64,000 nt of DNA from contig CAKVIC010000002.1 in assembly GCA_934754655.1 (NCBI GenBank), forward strand, positions 62,001-126,000. The letters run 5' to 3'. Under the pieces are notes generated by a model. The model made no database searches. It was given only the letters and a program-made list of their open reading frames with translations, and was not told the origin of the DNA. The DNA is from an uncultured Candidatus Melainabacteria bacterium (lineage in GTDB: Bacteria > Cyanobacteriota > Vampirovibrionia > Gastranaerophilales > Gastranaerophilaceae). Numbering within the stretch: position 1 is the first letter of the stretch; each line of letters begins with the position of its first letter. This document shows, piece after piece, positions 26,141-35,738 of this stretch. The position numbers were made by a program, and so were the translations under genes.

Positions 26141-27502
26141 ATGTCTATTTTGATAATGATTTTACTATTAAGTTTATTAATATTGGTTCACGAAGCCGGT
26201 CACTTTCTTGCAGCTTACGCATTTGGCATAAAAGTTGATAAGTTTGGTTTTGGTTTGCCTGTCGGACCAACCTTATTTAAAACAAAATGCGGTGATGTCG
26301 AAATTTTGGTTCACGCTCTTCTTTTAGGCGGATATGTTTCATTTCCAGATGACGATAAAGATTCAGATTTACCGATAGATTCTGACCAAAGACTTGCTAA
26401 CAAACCTGTTTGGCAAAGAGCAATTGTTGTTTCTGCTGGCGTTATTGCAAATGTCTTATGCGCAATTTTTCTTGTATTATTTGTTGCCATTTGGACAAAA
26501 CAATTGCCTTCAGGAAATTACGAAGTATTCATTAACAATATAATTCCTACAAAAAATCTTTCTGTTGAAAATTCGGGCTTAAAAAATGGGGATAAAATTT
26601 TAAACATAAACGGTTGTGATATTAATAACACCTATGCGCTTTTTACAATTATTAAAAATAGCGCGAAAAACAATGGTTTTGTAATACAACCTATTGTTGA
26701 AGAAAATTATTCAAAATTAAAAGCGCTTAATCCCGCATTAGAAAAAGATGAAATAATTCCGCAAGAAATAAGCATTCGCATGCCGGAAACACTTGCGCAA
26801 GAACAAATAACAATGGATAAATATGCCGCAAAAGGTGCAAAATATTATAAGCGTGACGGTTACAAGCTTGATGAAAATATTATCAAATTACGAGATAAAC
26901 TAGAAAATTCCTCAATATATATTTCTGATGGTAAATATACTTTGTACCAAGTCGCTCAAGCAATTTCTGACGGCGAGCATCCTTTATTCATAACTGTTTC
27001 AAGAAACAATGAAAAAATCAAATTAAACCCGATTTACCCAGATAAAAATGGACAAATCGGTGTTGAATTAGCTGTAAAAAAAATAATGCTACCAACAAGA
27101 ACGGCAAAAGATATTATCGTAGAAAGCAACAAGTATTTGTTTGATAATACTTACACTATGATATACTCTCTAGGTCAATTATTTACCGGAAATATTCCAC
27201 TAAAAGATATGCACGGAGTTGTTGCAATTACCAAAATTGGTGGCGATATAATCGATAAAGCCGGAAAATCTTCAGGAATTTTACTTGCAGCTTTAATTTC
27301 GATGAACTTAGCAATTTTGAATATTTTACCAATTCCTGCGCTTGATGGTGGACATTTATTATTCTTGCTGATTGAAAAAATTACCGGCAAACCTGTTGAT
27401 GAAAAGATTGTCGATAAAATCTCAACAATATTTTTTGCAATACTAATCGTTTTGATGATTCTAATTATTTTCAATGACATTGCACTTATTATGCAAAAAT
27501 AA
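26141..27502 (+). CDS. rseP: Site-2 intramembrane metalloprotease (RseP type)
   Basis: The protein has 453 residues from ATG 26141 with AAAGGAGAG upstream. The first helix contains H-E-A-G-H (H17, E18, H21), the M50 zinc motif. The C-terminal part has N-I-L-P-I-P-A-L-D-G-G-H, which holds the third ligand Asp, and a last membrane helix. Between them lies a periplasmic region with PDZ-like segments (G-L-K-N-G-D-K-I-L-N-I-N-G). RseP cuts membrane-bound anti-sigma factors and leftover signal peptides. The middle has a ~90-residue insertion in the PDZ region. Confidence 0.88.
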   Translation: MSILIMILLLSLLILVHEAGHFLAAYAFGIKVDKFGFGLPVGPTLFKTKCGDVEILVHALLLGGYVSFPDDDKDSDLPIDSDQRLANKPVWQRAIVVSAGVIANVLCAIFLVLFVAIWTKQLPSGNYEVFINNIIPTKNLSVENSGLKNGDKILNINGCDINNTYALFTIIKNSAKNNGFVIQPIVEENYSKLKALNPALEKDEIIPQEISIRMPETLAQEQITMDKYAAKGAKYYKRDGYKLDENIIKLRDKLENSSIYISDGKYTLYQVAQAISDGEHPLFITVSRNNEKIKLNPIYPDKNGQIGVELAVKKIMLPTRTAKDIIVESNKYLFDNTYTMIYSLGQLFTGNIPLKDMHGVVAITKIGGDIIDKAGKSSGILLAALISMNLAILNILPIPALDGGHLLFLLIEKITGKPVDEKIVDKISTIFFAILIVLMILIIFNDIALIMQK

Positions 27503-27553
27503 TTTTAGCACGAATTCAAAACGACAAAACAATAAAATAACAAAACGACAAAC

Positions 27554-27598
27554 AACTTGAGAATACAAAATTCTTTGCATTCTCAAGTTTTAATTTTT
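27554..27598 (+). terminator. Terminator downstream of rseP
   Basis: AACTTGAGAAT (27554-27564) pairs with ATTCTCAAGTT (27579-27589), followed by TTAATTTTT. Confidence 0.85.
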
Positions 27599-27670
27599 GT
27601 TAAAAAATAATCTTTTTTATCTTAAATTTAGCAATTTTTTTAAGAATCATGTTTTATATATAATATGTAC

Positions 27671-30451
27671 ATGAAAGTTAGTTATATAAAACCGGTTTAT
27701 TTTAAAAGTAACGCACCTCAAGAAGTTAAGAAAAAGCAAGACGTTGAGCGTGCTCAAACTTCGTTCAAATCAAATTCTGTTTCACAACCAATTTCTGTAA
27801 AAGCGCCACAACCATATAAATTGTTGAGTATTGATAAATTACCAAATGACACTTCAATTTATGCATACAAACTCGCTAACGGACACAGAGTAACGATTGT
27901 ACCAATGAAGGATTCACCTACAATCGTAAAAAATTATGTAAATGTTGGCTCTATGAATGAAACAGATGATATTAAAGGAATAAGCCATTTTTTAGAACAC
28001 ATGGCTTTTAATGGGACAAAAGGCGATGATGGTTATCTAAAACTCAATACCGGTGACTCATTTAAGCTTGTTGACAAAATGGGTGGTTGGGCAAATGCAA
28101 GTACAAATTATTCTGTCACAGATTACGTAAATTCAACTCCTCAATTATCAGAAGGTGATGTTGAAAATCAAATCAAAATTATTGCTGCAATGACTGAAAA
28201 CCTTGCTTTAACAAACGAAATGATTGAAAAAGAAAAAGGGCCCGTTTGTTCAGAAATAAATATGATTTTAGATGACACACGCACGATTGCAATGGATACA
28301 ACCGTGAGAACATTGTTTAATATTGAAAGTTCCGCTGATGAATTAATTGGAGGCAGTGTTGAACATATAAAAAACTTAACAAGAGGTGACGTCAAATCTT
28401 ATTATGATAAATATTACACACCAACAAATATGAATCTTGTAATAACAGGTGATGTTGAGCCGGAAGAAATTATGCAAATTGTTGCAAAAAATTTCAAAAA
28501 AAGAGGGACAAACACACCGATAAACGCTTATGAAACCCCGATGAAGCCAATTGAAAAATCTGCAAGAAAAGATTTGTACAGCAATAAAACAAAATCTACG
28601 GAAATTATTGTAGGTTTTTCAAATAATGTCAAAGATTTAAGATCAGAAGTTATTGCAAGCGTGGCTAAAAGTTATTTAAAATCTTCAGAAGTAGGTTTAA
28701 CAGATGAATTATTTAAATATAATACGGGTTTTTATCTTGGAGAAGAAGCTATAAGCAATAATCCGAAACAACCAACTTTATTATATATGAATTTGAATAG
28801 CACAGAAGAAAATGCTGACAAAGTTTTAAATTTAATTTATGATAAATTGGAAAATCTAAAAAAACCTTCAGAAGATTTGTTAAACGCAATAAAAAAGAAT
28901 TTGAAAAAAGATTACAACAATGCAATTGAATCTTCTGATTACGTAAATAATATAATTGGAACAAACTTATTAACAAAAAATAATTATGATTATTTAACAA
29001 ATTACGATAAAATTTTAGAAACAATCTCGCCTAATGAGGTTTACAATTATATAAAATCTAACATGAATATAAATAAATCCGCTGTTACTATGGTACATCC
29101 AGTTTCTGCCGAAAAAGTTTCAAACATAAGTTTTCAAGGCAAAAAACATGTTCCGCAAGATACCAATAAAATTTCAACAAAAACTTTATCAAACAATGTT
29201 GAATTAGTAACAGAAAAAACCAAGAATAAAAACATGAATTTTATTTTGGCTTATACGTATAAAGAATTAAATAACATGAATCCTGTAGCTCCTTATGCAC
29301 TAAACAAAATTTTTGAAATGGGCATAAACGATATGGATTTTGCGCAAATCAATGATTATGAACAAAGGAATTGTTTAGAAACTTCTATTGATGTAAATCG
29401 TCAAAGTTGCTATATTTCAGGCAGTTCAAATGCAGAAGATTTTGAAAAAAATACAAATTTTGCGCTAAAAAGATTTAAAGAACCACAAATTACTCAAGAG
29501 AATTTAGATTATGTTAAATCAAAATTGCTTGAAGATTTTTCTTTAGCAAAAGTAACTGCAAAAAGCTTGTATTCAGATTCTCAAGCAAAATTTAATCCTA
29601 ATAAGATTTCTTACAACAAAATGATTGAAGCAACAAAAAATTTGACGCTTGAAGATGTAAAAAAATTATACAAACATATTAGCCAAAATTCTTATGTTTC
29701 AGTATTTGCAAATGTGCCAGAAAGTGTTCCTAACGCACAAAAAGATATTGAAAAGCAATTTGGCAAACTTGCAACAGCAAAACCTTTTGAAGTAATAGAA
29801 GAAAAAATTTATATTCCGAACGAAAACACTCAAGTGCTTACAAAAGTTAAAAACAATTCTCAAGCAGATATAATGCAAGTTTTTAAATATAAATCAGATA
29901 ACACCATAAAAGAATTAATTTTAAGACGTTTATTAACAAATTTACTCACAAATTCTTCAATAGGATTGTTTAATACTTTGCGCGAAAAAGAACACTTAGC
30001 GTATTCAGTTTTTGCAGATAATGATAATGATGATGATTGTGGAGAAATATCTTGTAATATTTTGACAACAACTGATAACAAAGATATCGGCGAATTTAGT
30101 TATGATAACGTACAAAAATCAATCAATGGATTTAATCGCCAAATAAAATGTTTGACAGATTCTGAATACACTGATGAAGATTTAGAAAGCGCAAAACGAA
30201 TTTTGAAATCAAGCTTATTAAATAAAGAAAACACCTGGGCAAAACTTACTCCTTTAGTTAATGGCAAAATTTCAGGGTATGGCATTGATTATGAAAACAA
30301 AATTTATGAAATGATTGATAAAATTTCGAGAGATGATATTCAAAATTTTGCCAATAAAGTTTTTTCAAACAAGCCTATATACTCTATTGTCGCAAGCAAA
30401 GATACACTTGATTATAATAAAGATTTTCTGAAAAATCTTGAAAATTCTTAA
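27671..30451 (+). CDS. M16 zinc peptidase (pitrilysin/processing-peptidase family)
   Basis: The protein has 926 residues from ATG 27671; ATG 27665 is also possible, and neither has a clear ribosome site. A tail of about 50 residues carries V-Y-F-K-S-N (9-14) and T-S-F-K-S-N (30-35). The inverted zinc motif H-F-L-E-H (H106, E109, H110) and a downstream E-I-N-M-I segment mark an active M16 half. The second half keeps the fold with R-E-K-E-H-L-A-Y-S-V. A further I-S-F-Q-G-K occurs at the junction of halves. No signal peptide is obvious, unlike many secreted M16 enzymes. Confidence 0.85.
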   Translation: MKVSYIKPVYFKSNAPQEVKKKQDVERAQTSFKSNSVSQPISVKAPQPYKLLSIDKLPNDTSIYAYKLANGHRVTIVPMKDSPTIVKNYVNVGSMNETDDIKGISHFLEHMAFNGTKGDDGYLKLNTGDSFKLVDKMGGWANASTNYSVTDYVNSTPQLSEGDVENQIKIIAAMTENLALTNEMIEKEKGPVCSEINMILDDTRTIAMDTTVRTLFNIESSADELIGGSVEHIKNLTRGDVKSYYDKYYTPTNMNLVITGDVEPEEIMQIVAKNFKKRGTNTPINAYETPMKPIEKSARKDLYSNKTKSTEIIVGFSNNVKDLRSEVIASVAKSYLKSSEVGLTDELFKYNTGFYLGEEAISNNPKQPTLLYMNLNSTEENADKVLNLIYDKLENLKKPSEDLLNAIKKNLKKDYNNAIESSDYVNNIIGTNLLTKNNYDYLTNYDKILETISPNEVYNYIKSNMNINKSAVTMVHPVSAEKVSNISFQGKKHVPQDTNKISTKTLSNNVELVTEKTKNKNMNFILAYTYKELNNMNPVAPYALNKIFEMGINDMDFAQINDYEQRNCLETSIDVNRQSCYISGSSNAEDFEKNTNFALKRFKEPQITQENLDYVKSKLLEDFSLAKVTAKSLYSDSQAKFNPNKISYNKMIEATKNLTLEDVKKLYKHISQNSYVSVFANVPESVPNAQKDIEKQFGKLATAKPFEVIEEKIYIPNENTQVLTKVKNNSQADIMQVFKYKSDNTIKELILRRLLTNLLTNSSIGLFNTLREKEHLAYSVFADNDNDDDCGEISCNILTTTDNKDIGEFSYDNVQKSINGFNRQIKCLTDSEYTDEDLESAKRILKSSLLNKENTWAKLTPLVNGKISGYGIDYENKIYEMIDKISRDDIQNFANKVFSNKPIYSIVASKDTLDYNKDFLKNLENS

Positions 30452-30607
30452 ATTAATAAAATTAAAATAACATTAAAGATTTCATCTTCTATCAAATTTC
30501 CTTGTGTTGCAAAATATTACGAAAAATAACAATAATCATGTTTTGCATTGGAATTTTTAAATTTTTCAATTATAATTGACTTAGTAAAAATCACGAGGGA
30601 GTAAATT

Positions 30608-31192
30608 ATGAATAACGAAAGCGTTGGTAAAAAAATTGTTGAAGCTCTAAAAAAGCAAGCTGAAAATATTGATTTTTCTGATAATATTGAAACACCTGTT
30701 TTTGAAAAACAAATAACAGAAAATGTGCAAGATAATATTATGAACATTAATGATGATATTTTTGCAGAACCTGCTAAACAAGAGAAAAATATGAGCTTTT
30801 TTGATGATATTGATGAAGAAAAAGTTTCAATGTTTGATTCTCAACCAACTCAAAATGCAATGTCTGAAGCTTCAAACGAAAGTTTCGAAATGCCGTCAAA
30901 CATTATGGTTTTGAAAAAATTGATATCACAATTGCCAAGTGGTGTTTCTAGACACACTGGGGCGCAAATAATTAAACAAACAATGGAAGCTCTTGGTATC
31001 TCAATGAAAAGCGTATTGCAAGATGCTCAACAAGTTCAAGAAGGACTAAAAGTTTCTGCACGCGAATGTCAATCTACAATTCAAGAATATAAAAAACAAA
31101 TTTTAACCTTAGAAAAACAATCTCAAGGTTACCAAAAACAATATTCTGCATTAAACGATTTGATAAGTTTATTTATTCAAACTACAAAATAA
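30608..31192 (+). CDS. Coiled-coil hypothetical protein
   Basis: The product has 194 residues; GAGGGAG precedes the ATG at 30608. The first ~95 residues are acidic and low-complexity. Residues ~98-135 form a conserved-looking helical block (M-V-L-K-K-L-I-S-Q-L-P-S-G-V, then T-G-A-Q-I-I-K-Q-T). The rest is predicted coiled coil. No family is recognised. It faces the flagellin gene across two terminators. Confidence 0.6.
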   Translation: MNNESVGKKIVEALKKQAENIDFSDNIETPVFEKQITENVQDNIMNINDDIFAEPAKQEKNMSFFDDIDEEKVSMFDSQPTQNAMSEASNESFEMPSNIMVLKKLISQLPSGVSRHTGAQIIKQTMEALGISMKSVLQDAQQVQEGLKVSARECQSTIQEYKKQILTLEKQSQGYQKQYSALNDLISLFIQTTK

Positions 31193-31221
31193 ATCAGAAA
31201 ATTTACAATAAAATAAAAATT

Positions 31222-31260
31222 AATAATAAGTGTTCAACTATTGTTTGAACACTTATTATT
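31222..31260. terminator. Terminator hairpin (16-bp stem)
   Basis: AATAATAAGTGTTCAA (31222-31237) pairs with TTGAACACTTATTATT (31245-31260). It serves the upstream plus-strand gene. Confidence 0.8.
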
Positions 31261-31277
31261 ATAAAAACTTTTTACAC

Positions 31278-31308
31278 AAAAACGAACTCCCAAACACACG
31301 TTTGGGAG
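31278..31308 (-). terminator. Flagellin terminator
   Basis: CTCCCAAAC (31287-31295) pairs with GTTTGGGAG (31300-31308). On the minus strand it is followed by TTCGTTTTTG. Confidence 0.8.
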
Positions 31309-31340
31309 ATTTGAAAGGACCATTTATTATATATCTAAAA

Positions 31341-32477
31341 TTACAATAAGTTTAGCGCAATTTGTGGCTGTTGATTTGCTGTCGCTAACAAACTTGCTGT
31401 TGCTTGTTGCAAAATTTGGTATTTTATATAATTTGAAGATTCAACCGCAACATCAGCATCTTTCATTGTTGAAGTTGCTTCAACCAAGTTTTCTCTTTGA
31501 ACATCTGTTGAATCAATTGCTGAATCTAATCTGTTCATATAAGCACCGATTTTCGTACATCTCAATGATATGTTATCAATTGCATCATCAATATTATCAA
31601 TAAATGCACGAGCTGAACTATCATTTCTATAAATGGCACTACACATTGCATCAATTGAAAAACTTTGACCTGCAGCAAGTGTTGCACTTGTTTGACCAGC
31701 TGTATACACGATTGTGCCATTTTCTGCTAATGCTGCAGCTAATGCTGATGCATAGTAGCCATCTTTGTACACAGGCTCTGCTCCGGCAGGAAGTACATTT
31801 CCAGCCGCATCTGTAGGTTTTCCATCTGAATTAATATATCTTGCTCTATAGCAATACTCATCACTTTCAGTATCACTTGTTCTTAAATCTAAATATCCAG
31901 GTTTTTCTTGAGTATTATTTGCAGCAGTTTGAAATCCCATTATAACTGTTGATTTTGCACTTGCAAACAAAAAAGCATCCATTTTGATAACACATCTTTT
32001 ATCAGAATACAAACCTACTTGCAAATTAATATCTTCTTTTCTTGAACCATCAAGCAAATATGTATCATTAAAATCTGTGATTTCACATAAACGGTTGATT
32101 TCATCCATTCTTTGCGCAACTTCTAAGGAAATAGCGTTCAAAGAAGCAGAGCCGTATGTTCCGTTAGCAGCTTGCATGGTCAAGTCACGAATTCTTTGTA
32201 AATAATCGTTCATGATATCCAAAACACCTTCTTGAGTTGTTAACATATCCAACCCCATTTGAGCGTTTGTTTCAATAATATCATAACCATTAACTTTAGC
32301 TTCCATAAGAGCTACAACTGAATAGCCCGCAGCATCATCTCTTGCAGAGTTTATCTTGAAGCCGGTAGATAACCTCTCCATCGCTGTGTTCATACCTTTA
32401 GTTGCATCACTAAGGTATTTCTGGCAGGTCAATGATGACAAATTTGTGTTAATTGTAATTGTTGATGTTGACCCCAT
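31341..32477 (-). CDS. fliC: Flagellin
   Basis: The protein has 378 residues. Its conserved N-terminus (I-N-T-N-L-S-S-L, then R-L-S-T-G-F-K-I-N-S-A-R-D-D-A-A-G) and C-terminus (A-D-V-A-V-E-S-S-N-Y-I-K, I-L-Q-Q-A-T-A-S-L-L-A-T-A-N) form the D0/D1 filament core. The variable middle is short. It is the main filament subunit, exported by the flagellar type III system. An AAAGGA site precedes ATG 32475-32477 and a sigma-28 promoter lies about 45-70 bp upstream. It is monocistronic. Confidence 0.95.
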   Translation of the reverse strand: MGSTSTITINTNLSSLTCQKYLSDATKGMNTAMERLSTGFKINSARDDAAGYSVVALMEAKVNGYDIIETNAQMGLDMLTTQEGVLDIMNDYLQRIRDLTMQAANGTYGSASLNAISLEVAQRMDEINRLCEITDFNDTYLLDGSRKEDINLQVGLYSDKRCVIKMDAFLFASAKSTVIMGFQTAANNTQEKPGYLDLRTSDTESDEYCYRARYINSDGKPTDAAGNVLPAGAEPVYKDGYYASALAAALAENGTIVYTAGQTSATLAAGQSFSIDAMCSAIYRNDSSARAFIDNIDDAIDNISLRCTKIGAYMNRLDSAIDSTDVQRENLVEATSTMKDADVAVESSNYIKYQILQQATASLLATANQQPQIALNLL

Positions 32478-32520
32478 AATAAATTTCCTTTCAAATTTTA
32501 TTTTTTTCCTTTCATACTTA

Positions 32521-32547
32521 ATATCGGCAAAATATTCTAAACCTTTA
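32521..32547 (-). promoter_or_regulatory. Sigma-28 (FliA) type promoter of flagellin
   Basis: On the minus strand TAAAGGTT (32540-32547) is followed after exactly 11 nt by GCCGATAT (32521-32528). The family consensus is TAAAGTTT-N11-GCCGATAA. Two similar sites occur at 51372 and 61033. Confidence 0.85.
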
Positions 32548-32548
32548 C

Positions 32549-32564
32549 AACTTTAGTTATAGAA
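32549..32564 (-). promoter_or_regulatory. Shared 16-nt motif upstream of flagellin
   Basis: On the minus strand TTCTATAACTAAAGTT sits directly upstream of the sigma-28 -35 element. Near-identical copies are at 32662-32677 (minus) and 60997-61012 (plus, before the HD-GYP gene). A possible operator; no regulator is known. Confidence 0.5.
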
Positions 32565-32661
32565 TCATCCATTTAGAGGATATCTACGCTAAAACCATTT
32601 ATTTTATTAGTTTTTAAGCAATAAAATTTTAAAAAAATTTTCTAAATAATGATTAATCTCT

Positions 32662-32677
32662 AACTTTAGTTGTAGAA
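32662..32677 (-). promoter_or_regulatory. Shared 16-nt motif, second copy
   Basis: On the minus strand TTCTACAACTAAAGTT, identical to 60997-61012. It lies in the 326-bp gap before flagellin, which holds no gene. Confidence 0.5.
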
Positions 32678-32750
32678 AAGTGTAAAAAAAATAGAAAGCA
32701 ATTTTTCTTTTTTACGATGCACATCAAAATAAAATATTATTAATAGCAAA

Positions 32751-32774
32751 AGAGGATGATTTATATCATCCTCT
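32751..32774 (-). terminator. Terminator of fusA
   Basis: AGAGGATGAT (32751-32760) pairs with ATCATCCTCT (32765-32774). On the minus strand it is followed by TTTTGC. Confidence 0.8.
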
Positions 32775-32803
32775 TATACTTTTTACAATTAATTATTAAA
32801 ACA

Positions 32804-34888
32804 CTACTTGGTTGTAGATTTTTCAATAATTTCTTTTTCAATATTAGCAGGAACTTGTTCATAGCATTGGAATTCCATTGAGAATGTTCCACGACCTTGT
32901 GTATTTGAACGCAAGTCTGTTGCATAACCGAACATATTAGCCAAAGGTACTGCTGCTCTAACGATTACGTTACCAGTGTTACCTTGAGGTTCCTGTCCTT
33001 CAATACGTCCACGACGTCTTGAAATATCACCAATAATTGTACCTGTAAATTCATCAGGAATTTCGATTTCAACCTTCATCATTGGTTCTAAAATACAAGG
33101 TTGAGCTTTTTTACAACCTTCTTTAATTGCCATAGAACCAGCAATCTTAAATGCCATTTCAGAAGAGTCAACTTCGTGGTATGAACCATCATAAAGTTCA
33201 ACTTTAACGTCAATCATTGGATATCCTGCTAAAATACCACCTTCAAGAGCTTCTTCCATACCTTTTCTTGCAGGTTCGATATATTCCTTAGGAATAGCAC
33301 CACCAACGATTTTGTTTTCAAATACAAAACCATTGTTTTCACCAGCAGGAGAAATTCTAACTTTAACGTGACCATATTGACCTTTACCACCTGATTGACG
33401 GATGAATTTAGAGTCTTGGTCTGCATTTCCACGAATTGTTTCTCTGTATGCAACTTGAGGTTTACCAATGTTTGCTTCAACCTTGAATTCTCTTAACATA
33501 CGGTCAACAATGATATCCAAGTGAAGTTCACCCATACCAGAAATAATTGTTTGACCGGTTTCAGCATCAGATTTAACTCTGAATGATGGATCTTCTTCCG
33601 CAAGTTTTTGAAGCGCAATGCCCATTTTATCTTGGTCAGCTTTTGTTTTTGGTTCAATCGCAACTGAAATAACCGGTTCTGGGAATGTCATTCTTTCCAA
33701 AATAATTGGAGCTTTTTCATCACATAATGTATCACCAGTTGTTGTATCTTTTAAACCAACAGCCGCACAGATATCACCTGCATAAACTTCAGTTTCTTCA
33801 AGTCTTTGATCTGCATACATTCTAACAAGTCTTGAAATACGTTCTTTTTTACCATTTGTTGAGTTCAAAACGTAAGAACCAGAAGTAATTACACCAGAAT
33901 AAACTCTCAAGAATGTTAAACGACCTACAAATGGGTCAGTCATAACTTTGAATGATAAAGCTGAGAATGGTTCGTCGTCAGAAGAATGTCTTTCAACTTT
34001 TGTACCATCTTCAAGTTCACCTTCAATAGCTTTAACATCAACAGGTGAAGGCATATAGTCTACAACATTGTTTAACAATAATTGAACACCTTTGTTCTTG
34101 AATGCGGTACCACAACATACAGGAACAATTTTATTATCACAAACAGCTTTTCTTAAGCCAGCTTTAAGTTCTTCAACAGTTATTGAATCAGGATCTTCAA
34201 AGAATTTTTCCATCAAAGCATCATCTTCACCGGCAATAGCTTCAACCATTTCATCTCTATATTGTTTAGCTTTTTCAGCCATATCAGCCGGAATTTCTTC
34301 CTCTCTGATATCTGTACCAAGGTCATTAGTATAAATTTCAGCTTTCATAGTCATCAAGTCGATTAAACCTGTAAACTTATCTTCTGCGCCAATTGGTAAT
34401 TGAATAGGAACAGCATTTCCGCCCAATCTTGTTTTAATTTGATCAACTACACGATAGAAATCAGCACCTGTTCTGTCCATTTTGTTAACAAAAACCATAC
34501 GAGGAACTTCATATCTATTAGCTTGTCTCCAAACTGTTTCTGATTGTGATTGAACACCACCAACCGCGCAGAATACTGCAACAACACCATCTAATACACG
34601 AAGAGAACGTTCAACTTCGATTGTAAAGTCAACGTGACCCGGTGTGTCAATAATGTTGATTTGGTGTCCTTTCCATTCTGCAGTAACGGCAGCTGATTGG
34701 ATTGTAATACCTCTTTCTCTTTCTTGTTCCATAAAGTCAGTTACAGCCGCGCCATCGTGAACTTCACCTAATTTATGCGTTTTACCTGTATAAAACAGGA
34801 TACGTTCAGTTGTAGTGGTTTTACCAGCATCAATGTGAGCGGCAATACCAATATTTCTGATTTTTTCTAATGGAGTTTTTCTAGCCAT
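32804..34888 (-). CDS. fusA: Elongation factor G
   Basis: The protein has 694 residues, the standard length. GTPase motifs are A-H-I-D-A-G-K-T-T (P-loop), D-T-P-G-H and N-K-M-D, with the R-E-R-G-I-T-I switch. Domains II-V follow, ending with the C-terminal A-N-M-F-G-Y-A-T-D-L-R segment. It drives ribosomal translocation. It stands alone, with no rpsL, rpsG or tuf next to it, so it is outside the usual str operon or is a relocated copy. Confidence 0.96.
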   Translation of the reverse strand: MARKTPLEKIRNIGIAAHIDAGKTTTTERILFYTGKTHKLGEVHDGAAVTDFMEQERERGITIQSAAVTAEWKGHQINIIDTPGHVDFTIEVERSLRVLDGVVAVFCAVGGVQSQSETVWRQANRYEVPRMVFVNKMDRTGADFYRVVDQIKTRLGGNAVPIQLPIGAEDKFTGLIDLMTMKAEIYTNDLGTDIREEEIPADMAEKAKQYRDEMVEAIAGEDDALMEKFFEDPDSITVEELKAGLRKAVCDNKIVPVCCGTAFKNKGVQLLLNNVVDYMPSPVDVKAIEGELEDGTKVERHSSDDEPFSALSFKVMTDPFVGRLTFLRVYSGVITSGSYVLNSTNGKKERISRLVRMYADQRLEETEVYAGDICAAVGLKDTTTGDTLCDEKAPIILERMTFPEPVISVAIEPKTKADQDKMGIALQKLAEEDPSFRVKSDAETGQTIISGMGELHLDIIVDRMLREFKVEANIGKPQVAYRETIRGNADQDSKFIRQSGGKGQYGHVKVRISPAGENNGFVFENKIVGGAIPKEYIEPARKGMEEALEGGILAGYPMIDVKVELYDGSYHEVDSSEMAFKIAGSMAIKEGCKKAQPCILEPMMKVEIEIPDEFTGTIIGDISRRRGRIEGQEPQGNTGNVIVRAAVPLANMFGYATDLRSNTQGRGTFSMEFQCYEQVPANIEKEIIEKSTTK

Positions 34889-35084
34889 TGTTTTTTCCCT
34901 TTATATTAATACTACTACGATATACTGTAATTCCAGTCTTGAAACCATTGTCGCACAAACACAAATCATATACAAGCATGAGATTATAGATAAAAAAATA
35001 AGCAAGCTCTTGATTTTTTATTAATTAGTTGGTAGGATGGTTAAGGATTGAAAATTAAATTATAAATCATCGCAAACCTGTGGC
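34889..35084. other. Gap upstream of fusA
   Basis: It holds the fusA promoter region and an AT-rich spacer. No gene or clear repeat is seen until the core repeat at 35085. The last part ends with CCTGTGGC, matching the 5' tRNA fragment that precedes each core copy. Confidence 0.5.
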
Positions 35085-35465
35085 ACTCTGCCGACGAGGA
35101 AGATTAAGTATCTTCCGAGGAGAGGAAAGGGAGCGGGCACGCGCCGAGCGGTAAGGCAAGCCGAGCAACAAAGTTGCGAGGTGGAGTCGAGAAAAACGGT
35201 ATTGCGTTGCGGAAGCGCAATGCAAACAGGTTTTTCGAGCGGAGCCGTTATCACTTTCAAACAGCGCAGGCAACGGCATTGATAATTGAATAAACAAGAC
35301 GCCATATACATAAGGGCCTGTGGCACTCTGCCGACGAGGAAGATTGAGTATCTTCCGAGGAGAGGAAAGGGAGCGCAGAAAACGAAGTTTTCTCGCTAAC
35401 GCAAGCGCAGGCAATGGCAATGATAATTGAATAAACAAGACGCCATATACATAAGGGCCTGTGGC
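35085..35465 (+). repeat. Two core repeats and duplicated flank leading into the CAT tRNA
   Basis: The 41-nt core seen before tRNA-Leu appears twice (35085-35125 with one substitution, and 35325-35365). A ~62-nt flank (35263-35324) is repeated at 35404-35465, and its last 11 nt, GGGCCTGTGGC, are the first 11 nt of the tRNA. Each core follows CCTGTGGC. Between core and flank lie variable hairpin-rich segments (for example AGAAAAC-GA-AGTTTTCT near 35377-35393, and a longer one in copy 1). The first spacer is 240 bp and the second 141 bp, so the array is less regular than the Leu one. Confidence 0.88.
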
Positions 35466-35526
35466 GCAGCGGTAGCGCAGAGGACTCATAATCCTTTGGT
35501 CGTGGGTTCGAATCCCTCCGGGCCCA
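35455..35526 (+). tRNA. tRNA with CAT anticodon (Met; Ile2 possible)
   Basis: A 72-nt tRNA without encoded CCA. The acceptor GGGCCTG (35455-35461) pairs with CGGGCCC (35519-35525). The anticodon loop CTCATAA gives CAT and the T-loop is GTTCGAATC. The T-stem seems to have one T-T mismatch (GTGGG/CCCTC). The CAT anticodon does not separate elongator Met from lysidine-modified Ile2. It is the integration target of the island at 35.5-49.4 kb. Confidence 0.88.
35478..35509 (+). repeat. Island left attachment repeat (in tRNA)
   Basis: A 32-nt stretch starting CAGAGGACTCATAATCC spans the anticodon to the T-arm and is repeated exactly at 49344-49375. Confidence 0.88.
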
Positions 35527-35534
35527 AATTTTAT

Positions 35535-35559
35535 AAAAGCCGGTCTATGACCGGCTTTT
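35535..35559 (+). terminator. Terminator of the CAT tRNA
   Basis: AAAAGCCGGTC (35535-35545) pairs with GACCGGCTTTT (35549-35559). Confidence 0.85.
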
Positions 35560-35609
35560 TAAATGCTTAAAATTTACAAATATCACCCAATTTCTCTACT
35601 ACTTTTATC

Positions 35610-35640
35610 AATTTGTCGTAGATTTGTCGGAGTTGAAAAT
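35610..35640 (+). repeat. Island inner direct repeat, left copy
   Basis: AATTTGTCGTAGATTTGTCG then GAGTTGAAAAT. It is nearly identical to 49201-49231 and itself contains two ATTTGTCG words. Candidate arm-type integrase sites. Confidence 0.7.
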
Positions 35641-35738
35641 AAATTCAAAATATTAATTTTTCTTTAATTTTTATGGCTTTTTTTAAAAAAAGTATTATTA
35701 TGAGAATATTAATAATAGAGGGAAAAGGTATAGGATAT

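Noticed and set aside
31364..32205. Plus-strand frames antisense to flagellin
   Set aside because: Shadow frames of a well-supported gene without ribosome sites.
35060..35489. Two minus-strand frames over the CAT-tRNA repeat
   Set aside because: They translate the non-coding core and tRNA antisense; no ribosome site.
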